Positions 14,030 to 18,821 of a DNA stretch of 18,821 nucleotides are shown here, in pieces (the first letter of the stretch is position 1; the number at the start of each line of letters is the position of its first letter). The stretch comes from M2408 sp046303515. Its GTDB lineage: Bacteria; Bacteroidota; Bacteroidia; Flavobacteriales_D; Crocinitomicaceae. The stretch lies in the NCBI GenBank assembly GCA_046303515.1, contig JBKCGI010000216.1, forward strand, positions 1 to 18,821. The letters run 5' to 3'. The notes beneath the pieces are model-generated. The model did not search any database. It was not told the DNA's origin and worked only from the letters and a program-made list of their open reading frames with translations. Position numbers and translations under genes: made by a program.

Positions 14030-14563
14030 ATGCGCTTTCTGTTCATTCTTACACTTATTTGTACAAGTTTCATCACTTTTTCACAAGAAACCACTCCAAA
14101 AGTTCCCCGTTTTTCGAAACACAAAATTGGTACTTCAAACTGCTCAGCTTATTTCCCAATCGAAAATCCGACCTTTGACGAGTCGAAAAGTGCTGATTCA
14201 TCCAATGTAATCACCTTCGAAACGCTAGTTGAAAACCATTATTTTGGCATCATTCAAGTGGATCTACACGAAGAAATTCAAGATTCAATGTTACGCGAAG
14301 AACTGTTGGTCAACTATTTAGACTTTTTACAAGATAATTTCTCCATCATCGGTTCTGCAGGCTACGGAAAAGGTCATTTTTTAGAAAAATATCCGCAAGC
14401 ACATGGAATTATTGACTACTGGGAAGATGTTGAAGGTACCAACTATGCCGTAAAAGCTTGGATTACTCCAAAATACGTCACCATTTTTATGATTTATGGA
14501 ACAGGCGATTATCCGATTTATAATGCTAAGGAAATGTTTTTTAACGGGGTGAGGTATGATTAG
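14030..14563 (+). CDS. Secreted protein of unknown function
   Basis: Encodes 177 aa with a clear signal peptide (about 1-19, MRFLFILTLICTSFITFSQ), so it is exported to the periplasm or beyond. The mature part begins ETTPKVPRFSKHKIGTSNCSAYFPIENPTF and contains a helix-like HEEIQDSMLREELLVNYLDFLQDNF and a strand-rich end (GTNYAVKAWITPKYVTIFMIYGTGDYP). The segment pattern is reminiscent of small periplasmic proteins of Bacteroidota without known role; I recognise no named domain and no catalytic motif. The mature portion has one cysteine, so an internal disulfide is unlikely. It is monocistronic: divergent from ribBA, with its own promoter, and followed by repeat-like DNA. Confidence 0.78.
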   Translation: MRFLFILTLICTSFITFSQETTPKVPRFSKHKIGTSNCSAYFPIENPTFDESKSADSSNVITFETLVENHYFGIIQVDLHEEIQDSMLREELLVNYLDFLQDNFSIIGSAGYGKGHFLEKYPQAHGIIDYWEDVEGTNYAVKAWITPKYVTIFMIYGTGDYPIYNAKEMFFNGVRYD

Positions 14564-14602
14564 TTGTTAGTTAGGAGTTGTTAGTTATGATTTATGAGTT
14601 TT
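14560..14602 (+). repeat. Short TTAGTTAGGAG-type repeat remnant
   Basis: Units TTAGTTGTTAGTTAGGAG and TTGTTAGTTATGATTTATGAG repeat the wording of the 1013-1210 cluster, without the GGACACTGAGCG core. The rest of the gap to 14753 shows no gene beyond a chance 32-codon frame from 14700. Confidence 0.5.
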
Positions 14603-14753
14603 GGGTAATATGATTTACTAATGAAGATTTAAAATGAAGTAAAATAGGTCATCAAATTTTAAAAACATTCAAAAATCAGAGAGTCTTACTCGTATATTAT
14701 GGAATATGTTTTTATATGCATTACGGACAATCAGGGCAAGATTTCTACCTTGA

Positions 14754-15056
14754 TTATTTTTTCAACCAATTCTCCTTTGGATTTTTACTTGTGTTAATAA
14801 TTGCATGAATAAAAACCAAATAATTTTCTTCATCTACTGTAAAGTGCATCATGAAAGGAAATTTTTTAATCGGTAAGCAACGAATTTGATCATATCTAAT
14901 TTGATAAAGTGGATTTTTTTCCATAGCTAAAATTGCCTTATTTAGATAATATTCAAATTTTTCGCCAAGACCTTCTAGTTGCTCTTCATAATAATCAATT
15001 GCTTCTTGGATATCCTGAATTGCTCTTGAATCAAGATTAACGGTAAACTTTTTCAC
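14754..15056 (-). CDS. RelE/ParE-superfamily toxin
   Basis: Encodes 100 aa from GTG 15056. The sequence (V/M)KKFTVNLDSRAIQDIQEAIDYYEEQLEGLGEKFEYYLNKA followed by NPLYQIRYDQIRCLPIKKFPFMMHFTVDEENYLVFIHAIINTSKNP is the compact helix-pair plus beta-sheet pattern of RelE/ParE toxins, which either cleave ribosome-bound mRNA or poison gyrase; which one is not decidable here. A longer frame opens at TTG 15104, but that segment lies within the antitoxin gene and is not family-like. The GTG starts one base after the antitoxin TAA (TAATGTG), a tight stop-start arrangement for coupled expression. Confidence 0.82.
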   Translation of the reverse strand: MKKFTVNLDSRAIQDIQEAIDYYEEQLEGLGEKFEYYLNKAILAMEKNPLYQIRYDQIRCLPIKKFPFMMHFTVDEENYLVFIHAIINTSKNPKENWLKK

Positions 15057-15057
15057 A

Positions 15058-15264
15058 TTATTTTTTGAATGTAAGTTGTTTTCTCGCTTTTTCCCACGTG
15101 ACAAAATCTTCCTTTTTGGAGGTTTTAATCCTGTTTCTCACAAGTTCTTTATGCTCTTCTGGAATTTCTAATTCATGCACATTCGCTTCAAAACCCAATT
15201 GTTTCACTAATTCCATAAAAAAACCAAGCCTTGAATCTGGTACTTTTAAAGTTATTTCTCTCAT
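15058..15264 (-). CDS. Antitoxin of the RelE/ParE pair
   Basis: Encodes 68 aa (MREITLKVPDSRLGFFMELVKQLGFEANVHELEIPEEHKELV...), the usual size and position of an antitoxin preceding a RelE/ParE toxin. The N-terminal strand then helix could be a short ribbon-helix-like dimerisation region, and the charged C-terminal part (EDFVTWEKARKQLTFKK) would bind the toxin. By analogy it neutralises the toxin and may repress the operon. It ends 1 nt before the toxin start. A TAnnTTTG match lies on the minus strand at 15330-15323, 58 nt upstream. Confidence 0.78.
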   Translation of the reverse strand: MREITLKVPDSRLGFFMELVKQLGFEANVHELEIPEEHKELVRNRIKTSKKEDFVTWEKARKQLTFKK

Positions 15265-15322
15265 AAATAATAATTTAGTTTTTCACTTTGGATTGAGAAA
15301 ATTTTCCCTTTTTAATCTCCAA

Positions 15323-15330
15323 CAAATTTA
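15323..15330 (-). promoter_or_regulatory. -7 box upstream of the toxin-antitoxin pair
   Basis: On the minus strand TAAATTTG matches TAnnTTTG. There is no TTG at the right upstream distance. The leader of ~55 nt leaves room for autoregulatory binding, though no clear dyad is seen. Confidence 0.35.
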
Positions 15331-15377
15331 AGAAAAAAAAATTAATAAAAAACCTTATTTTTCATAGAATCTCTTAT

Positions 15378-15983
15378 TTAAAAGTTACAAGAAGGAGAAA
15401 AAGTTGAACTTTTCATCGTATTCAAATTGAAGCCCAAACCAGCTGAAATGCGCAAATCTGAAATGTTTCTGGGATAATCTGTTTGATGTTCAGCTAAAAC
15501 CAAGCGACTTTGAACAAAAAAATGAACATATTTTCCAACAAAATAATTGATTCCCATCAAAGCAGAAACTGAAGGATTTACGGCTGCTTTAGAGTTATCC
15601 CACACATTATCCCACATGTTATCATAAGGAGGATTTATTTTGGTAATCATCACTCCCGGTTGAATTCCAAGGTAGAAATCAAAATTATTTTTTGTAAAAT
15701 GACGCGAAAAACCAAAGAACAAAGCATGATTGTATTTAAAATCGCTACGGCCTTCATTGATGATACCTTGGTAAAAATAACCTTCACCTGCCACCGAAAT
15801 TTTTTCATTCAAATATCCCTCCAAAAATCCGTGTAAATAAAAATATGAATTGGAAGTAGAAAGTAACTTTGATGGACTAATTGTCAAAGAAGTTTTGATT
15901 AAACCAGGGCGAATAACAGAATTTTCTTGTGCAAAAAGATTAGTTGCAACTAAGAATATCATTAAACTTAATTTCTTCCCCAT
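15378..15983 (-). CDS. Outer-membrane beta-barrel-like protein (second of a pair)
   Basis: Encodes 201 aa with signal peptide (about 1-19, MGKKLSLMIFLVATNLFAQ) and then alternating amphipathic strands typical of small eight-stranded outer-membrane porin/OmpA-like barrels (for example SVAGEGYFYQGIINEG, HALFFGFSRHF, FDFYLGIQPGVMITKI, VHFFVQSRLVLAEH, DLRISAGLGFNL). No OmpA peptidoglycan-binding domain follows. The C-terminus ends in CNF; a terminal Phe suits recognition by the barrel assembly machinery. An odd NMWDNVWDNS stretch lies in a predicted extracellular loop. The start overlaps the end of the upstream barrel gene by 16 nt in another frame, so the two are coupled and likely one functional pair. 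Exact function unknown. Confidence 0.8.
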   Translation of the reverse strand: MGKKLSLMIFLVATNLFAQENSVIRPGLIKTSLTISPSKLLSTSNSYFYLHGFLEGYLNEKISVAGEGYFYQGIINEGRSDFKYNHALFFGFSRHFTKNNFDFYLGIQPGVMITKINPPYDNMWDNVWDNSKAAVNPSVSALMGINYFVGKYVHFFVQSRLVLAEHQTDYPRNISDLRISAGLGFNLNTMKSSTFSPSCNF

Positions 15984-16597
15984 AATTTCCCAATTTTATA
16001 GTTTAAGCTTAAAGTTGTAAGCAAGTGACCTTCCAAAGCATTTTCATGGTTATGACTTTCAAAAACAACTGCATCATTGATATAAGAAAATTCAATTTCC
16101 TCCGTAAAATGAATCATATACTGTGTCGTCAGCGACAAATCAAAACGCTTGGTAATGTTAAAATGTGCACCAATTCCGCCTTGAACAGCTGACCCCCAGC
16201 GGTCTTTCATGTTGTTTGTATTTTGAATTTCTAACTTACGATTGTAATCAAAACAATGTCCAGCCAAAAAATAAGGTGTTACCTTTGAATTAAATGCTTT
16301 ATTTGAAAATGGATAAAACAAAACCGACCAACCAATGTGGTAATAATCACTTTTTACTCTGTTATCGGTGTTTATCGAAATAAAATCTGCAAACCAATCG
16401 GTATTTACCTGATTCGAAAACTGAATTCTGAATTGTCCACCAGTTCCTAAGCCCAAACCATCGTGACTAAACCCGCTCAAGGTAGACCGAGCACCCAAGG
16501 AAAACATGCCTTTGTTATTTTCCAAAACAGATTTCTCTTGTGAATAAACGCTAGAAACTGCGGAAACAAAAAGCATTAAAATTGATAACTTTCGCAT
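15968..16597 (-). CDS. Outer-membrane beta-barrel-like protein (first of a pair)
   Basis: Encodes 209 aa with signal peptide (about 1-20, MRKLSILMLFVSAVSSVYSQ) and a barrel-like strand pattern (GMFSLGARSTLSGF, GLGTGGQFRIQFSN, HIGWSVLFYPF, GGIGAHFNITKRFDLSLTTQYMIHF, GHLLTTLSLNYKIG). It resembles the outer_membrane_beta-barrel/OMP_b-brl families, whose members sit in the outer membrane; substrate or partner is unknown. It is not closely similar by eye to the following barrel gene, which it overlaps by 16 nt. I see no TAnnTTTG box in the 49-bp gap upstream, so it may be read from beyond the VOC gene or from an unusual promoter. Confidence 0.8.
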   Translation of the reverse strand: MRKLSILMLFVSAVSSVYSQEKSVLENNKGMFSLGARSTLSGFSHDGLGLGTGGQFRIQFSNQVNTDWFADFISINTDNRVKSDYYHIGWSVLFYPFSNKAFNSKVTPYFLAGHCFDYNRKLEIQNTNNMKDRWGSAVQGGIGAHFNITKRFDLSLTTQYMIHFTEEIEFSYINDAVVFESHNHENALEGHLLTTLSLNYKIGKLWGRN

Positions 16598-16646
16598 AAG
16601 ACCATTTTTCTTTGAAACGTAAAACTAAACTTATTTATTTTAAACA

Positions 16647-17036
16647 CTACAATTTTTCTGCCAAAGCAACTACATGTCCATCCAAATCTGAAAAATAGCA
16701 AACGCGATCTCCCCAATCTCGGTCTTTTAAAGGAGAAATTAATTTAACGCCCAAATTTTTAATTCTTTCAACTTCCAATACAATATTTTCGACATACAAA
16801 TACAATTCACATCTCGGAATTCCATTTCCTTTGCTTGGATGTTGTAATTTATCTTCTAAAATTTTAGCAATTCCATCATTAGGCATCAAACCCAATTTCA
16901 CCATATCAGAAATATAAAACTCTGTCATGCCAAGTACATCCAAAATTGGTTCCTGATCAAGTAATTGTCTGTAAAACACACAGCTTTCTTGCTGATTTGA
17001 AACGTATAAGATGATTTCGATTTGTGTAATTTTCAT
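16647..17036 (-). CDS. VOC superfamily (glyoxalase/bleomycin-resistance-like) protein
   Basis: Encodes 129 aa with the two-module beta-alpha-beta-beta-beta pattern of the vicinal-oxygen-chelate fold. The first module runs ITQIEIILYVSNQQESCVFYRQLLDQEPI, the second LYLYVENIVLEVERIKNLGVKLISPLKDRDWGDRVCYFSDLDGHVVALAEKL, with the common DRDWGDRVCYFSDLDGHVV ending. The family's metal-binding positions are only partly evident (usual His near the start of each module is replaced by Glu/Tyr), so it may not be a metalloenzyme, or may bind an inducer or drug. It is cytoplasmic, single-gene, and divergent from the Crp/Fnr gene, suggesting it might be a target of that regulator; this is inference. Confidence 0.82.
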   Translation of the reverse strand: MKITQIEIILYVSNQQESCVFYRQLLDQEPILDVLGMTEFYISDMVKLGLMPNDGIAKILEDKLQHPSKGNGIPRCELYLYVENIVLEVERIKNLGVKLISPLKDRDWGDRVCYFSDLDGHVVALAEKL

Positions 17037-17063
17037 TTTATGCTTAAAATCAATAATTTACAA

Positions 17064-17071
17064 CAAAGATA
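17064..17071 (-). promoter_or_regulatory. -7 box for the VOC gene (minus strand)
   Basis: On the minus strand TATCTTTG matches TAnnTTTG, 27 nt upstream of ATG 17036. Candidate TTTG elements lie 15 and 25 nt further up, neither at the ideal distance. Confidence 0.4.
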
Positions 17072-17103
17072 CAATTTAGAATTTGTCAAAATTGATCAAA
17101 AAC

Positions 17104-17117
17104 ATGATTTTTATCAG
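17104..17117. promoter_or_regulatory. FNR/CRP-like box TGAT-N4-ATCA
   Basis: The core TGAT-TTTT-ATCA at 17105-17116 matches the inner 8 bases of the FNR consensus TTGAT-N4-ATCAA; the outermost bases differ (A and G). It is followed by TTTTTTGACCC and preceded by the palindrome TTGATCAA at 17092-17099. It lies 58-70 bp upstream of the Crp/Fnr ATG and near -35 of the divergent VOC promoter. Confidence 0.5.
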
Positions 17118-17148
17118 TTTTTTGACCCAAATTTCATATTTTTATGTT

Positions 17149-17156
17149 TACTTTTG
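17149..17156 (+). promoter_or_regulatory. -7 box for the Crp/Fnr gene
   Basis: TACTTTTG matches TAnnTTTG, 18 nt before ATG 17175. The only upstream TTTG (17121-17124) is 24 nt away, long for -33, which would fit an activator-dependent or weak promoter. Confidence 0.45.
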
Positions 17157-17174
17157 TCCTGTAAAACAAAAATT

Positions 17175-17861
17175 ATGGAATCGAATCATAAACATGTTAC
17201 CTGTGAAAATTGTCTTTCAAGAAAAAATTCACTTTTTGCTTGTTTTGATGGCCAAAATTTGGATGAATTGAATCACCATAAATCATGCTCCTACTACAAA
17301 AAAAATCAAGGTTTATTTTTGGAAGGAAGTTTTCCTCGTGGTGTATTTTGTTTAAACGAAGGTAAAGTAAAAATTTTTACGCGCGGAGACGAAGGAAAAG
17401 AACAAATCATTCACATTGCAACTACTGGTGAAATCATTGGTTATCGTGCCATGTTTAGTGGCGATCCTTACAAAGTTTCAGCTCAAACTTTAGAAGATTC
17501 AAATGTTTGTTTTATTGCTAAGGAAGATTTCTTAAATATGTTGGATACTAATGCTACTTTGCGAAATAGCATAATGAAAGAACTTTCCAAAGAATTAGGC
17601 GAAAGAGCAATTTTCATCACCAACATGGCTCAAAAACCTGTTCGCGAACGTTTGGCTTTTTCATTGGTCATGTTACACGGAATTTACAAAGATGAAATGA
17701 TTAACCTATCTCGCGAAGATTTGGCTAATTTCGTTGGTACAGCTACGGAAACTTTAATTCGTTTGTTGAAGGAATTCAAAGAGGATAATTATATCGAAAT
17801 TCATACGCGAAAAATTGAGGTATTGAATTTGGATAAGTTGATACACTTGGCTGGGAAGTAA
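17175..17861 (+). CDS. Crp/Fnr-family transcriptional regulator with N-terminal cysteine cluster
   Basis: Encodes 228 aa from ATG 17175. N-terminal cysteines Cys10, Cys13, Cys23 and Cys38 (CENC...FAC...SC) suggest metal or Fe-S binding, although the spacing is not that of E. coli FNR. The cyclic-nucleotide-binding-type effector domain follows (about 25-140: RGVFCLNEGKVKIFTRGDEGKEQIIHIATTGEIIGYRAMFSGDPYKVSAQTLED), then a dimerisation helix and a winged HTH (about 160-225). The recognition helix TATETLIRLLKEF retains the Glu and Arg of FNR's ETISR (Ser replaced by Ile), consistent with a TGA-containing half-site. An upstream in-frame extension to 17022 overlaps the divergent VOC gene and promoter and lacks family residues, so it was rejected. 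Probably senses oxygen, redox or nitrosative state; inferred. Confidence 0.9.
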   Translation: MESNHKHVTCENCLSRKNSLFACFDGQNLDELNHHKSCSYYKKNQGLFLEGSFPRGVFCLNEGKVKIFTRGDEGKEQIIHIATTGEIIGYRAMFSGDPYKVSAQTLEDSNVCFIAKEDFLNMLDTNATLRNSIMKELSKELGERAIFITNMAQKPVRERLAFSLVMLHGIYKDEMINLSREDLANFVGTATETLIRLLKEFKEDNYIEIHTRKIEVLNLDKLIHLAGK

Positions 17862-17886
17862 ACGCAATTTTTTATCGATTTTTTTT

Positions 17887-17947
17887 ACCGCAAAGCACAC
17901 AAAGATTTTTTTGACGTGCTGGGTGTTTTAAGGGCGCAAAGGTTTTG
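17887..17947 (+). repeat. Decayed CGCAAAG-type intergenic repeat
   Basis: ACCGCAAAGCACACAAAG and, further on, GGGCGCAAAGG look like remnants of the ACCGCAAAG...CGCAAAG intergenic element I recall from Bacteroidota genomes. No gene is present in 17862-18020. Confidence 0.4.
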
Positions 17948-18020
17948 GTGGATATTGAAATGGTAGATTAAATTTGACTTTATTCTCGAATTTCATCTCA
18001 TATTAAAAACGAAATAACCA

Positions 18021-18515
18021 TTAACCTATTAGAATTAAGTAGAAAAAAGTAAAAAAAGGAACTACGTGGAAAAATATAAAAAGTAAGAAATATTTCGAAA
18101 CTTTTATTTCGGTTTTAAATTGTATAAAATATGCAAGATACTTATCATTTATCCATAAAAATTTGTAATTTAAAAAAATAGAAATTGCAATTGTTCCTAC
18201 AAAAGCAAAAATTGATTGGTTCGGAAATTTTACTTCAAAAAATTCATTTACAATCATAAGCAAAACTCCAATTACCATACTTGTTGAATAAAGCATAAAT
18301 TTAAACGCATGTCTTATGTTTGTGCTTTTCGCAGGATCTGTTTCTGATTTTTTTTGTTGATTTATATACCTCTTATAATTTTGTAATTTTGCATTCCTTT
18401 TTTTAGGATAAAATCTTAAGGTTAATTTTTGAATTGGACTTGTAATCATTTTATCACTTAAAAAACTTAAACTTTTCCAAGTTAAATAAAACAATAAATT
18501 CCAAAATTTTTCCAT
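18021..18515 (-). CDS. Unknown membrane protein
   Basis: Encodes 164 aa with a moderately hydrophobic N-terminal segment (FWNLLFYLTWKSLSFL), a strongly basic central loop (LRFYPKKRNAKLQNYKRYINQQKKSETDPAKS), then three hydrophobic segments at about 73-90, 101-117 and 143-162. It is probably an inner-membrane protein whose basic loop faces the cytoplasm by the positive-inside rule. I do not recognise the family. Its start lies 13 nt after the stop of the M42-type peptidase gene, so they are probably co-transcribed. The gene is especially A/T-rich, with poly-A/T runs around its start. Confidence 0.68.
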   Translation of the reverse strand: MEKFWNLLFYLTWKSLSFLSDKMITSPIQKLTLRFYPKKRNAKLQNYKRYINQQKKSETDPAKSTNIRHAFKFMLYSTSMVIGVLLMIVNEFFEVKFPNQSIFAFVGTIAISIFLNYKFLWINDKYLAYFIQFKTEIKVSKYFLLFIFFHVVPFFTFFYLILIG

Positions 18516-18528
18516 ATTTTTTTTTAAC

Positions 18529-18821
18529 TCAATTCATCTTCTCCATCAAAAATTTATACAATTCCACCATACACATGATGTCGTGTTTGTAAACTTTTTC
18601 GTCAGGTGAATGCACAAAATCTTCTGGAGCGCCAATAAAAACCCAATCAAAAGGTAAATCTGTTTTTTGCAACATTGTTCCGTCACTTCCGCCTGCAGAT
18701 TCAACTTCCAATTGAAATTTCACGCCTGATTCGCGAGCTAATTCAATGACATGATTTAAAAATTTTCTACGCGGCAAACCACTGTCTCGCATGGAAATGG
18801 CAACTCCACCGCCATGAGGCA
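18529..18821 (-). CDS. M42-type metallopeptidase, C-terminal fragment (cut by window edge)
   Basis: The open frame continues past the internal ATG at 18792 to the window end, reading PHGGGVAISMRDSGLPRRKF before it, so the true start lies outside the window and about 97 codons are visible. The segments QLEVESAGGSDGTMLQ and FIGAPEDFVHSPDEKVYKHDIMCMVELYKFLME match the C-terminus of M42-type glutamyl/aminopeptidases, in which the His of VHSP is a metal ligand and the GGSDG stretch occupies the position of the family's GGTDA motif. It would cleave N-terminal residues from peptides in the cytoplasm. Family assignment is from this tail only; an M20-like relative is the alternative. Confidence 0.75.
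   Translation of the reverse strand, partial: PHGGGVAISMRDSGLPRRKFLNHVIELARESGVKFQLEVESAGGSDGTMLQKTDLPFDWVFIGAPEDFVHSPDEKVYKHDIMCMVELYKFLMEKMN

Noticed and set aside
13946..14030. FMN riboswitch in front of ribBA
   Set aside because: The gap is only 83 bp, holds two divergent promoters, and has none of the conserved RFN element blocks.
14700..14798. 32-codon ORF downstream of the secreted protein gene
   Set aside because: Too short, no promoter box, and half of it lies antisense to the toxin gene end; likely chance.
17022..17174. N-terminal extension of the Crp/Fnr gene
   Set aside because: It overlaps the start of the divergent VOC gene and the shared regulatory region, and family members begin near the CxxC motif.

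Overview
The window is AT-rich chromosomal DNA from a member of the Bacteroidota, most likely a flavobacterium-type organism. This rests on protein families (split transketolase, TIGR02757 family, Cys-bearing Crp/Fnr regulator, M42-type peptidase, RibBA), the lack of Shine-Dalgarno leaders, and repeated promoter-like TAnnTTTG boxes, several with a TTG/TTTG element 18-20 nt upstream. The genus cannot be fixed from sequence alone.

Layout. 1-3676: N- and C-terminal halves of a two-subunit transketolase, separated by a 334-bp repeat-filled gap and a secreted von Willebrand A (VWA) protein. 3759-4943: class III aminotransferase. 5111-5578: unknown exported or anchored protein. 5646-6815 (minus): RlmI-type rRNA methyltransferase, divergent from a five-gene plus-strand cluster (6918-9967): STAS-like protein, lipoprotein, unknown protein, ABC ATPase without permease, YihY-family membrane protein. 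10061-10858: XRE/S24 (LexA/CI-like) repressor preceded by GCAAA/TTTGC dyads. 10876-11112: a previously unassigned, strongly structured non-coding RNA candidate with its own promoter, followed by a nested palindromic element (11125-11265). 11311-13946 (minus): TIGR02757 protein, LolD-like ATPase and RibBA. 14030-14563: unknown secreted protein. 14754-15264 (minus): RelE/ParE-type toxin-antitoxin pair. 15378-16597 (minus): two overlapping outer-membrane beta-barrel-like proteins. 16647-17036 (minus): VOC/glyoxalase protein, divergent from a Crp/Fnr regulator (17175-17861) with an FNR-box-like dyad between them. 18021-end (minus): unknown membrane protein and the C-terminal part of an M42-type peptidase cut by the window edge.

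Most of the window is housekeeping metabolism and envelope genes. The observations most worth following up are the structured RNA at 10876-11112 beside the S24 repressor, the palindrome cluster after it, the VWA gene between the transketolase halves, and the probable autoregulatory sites of the two transcription factors. Several reading frames could be extended upstream with TTG/GTG codons. I chose starts by family alignment and promoter position, and say so in each entry.
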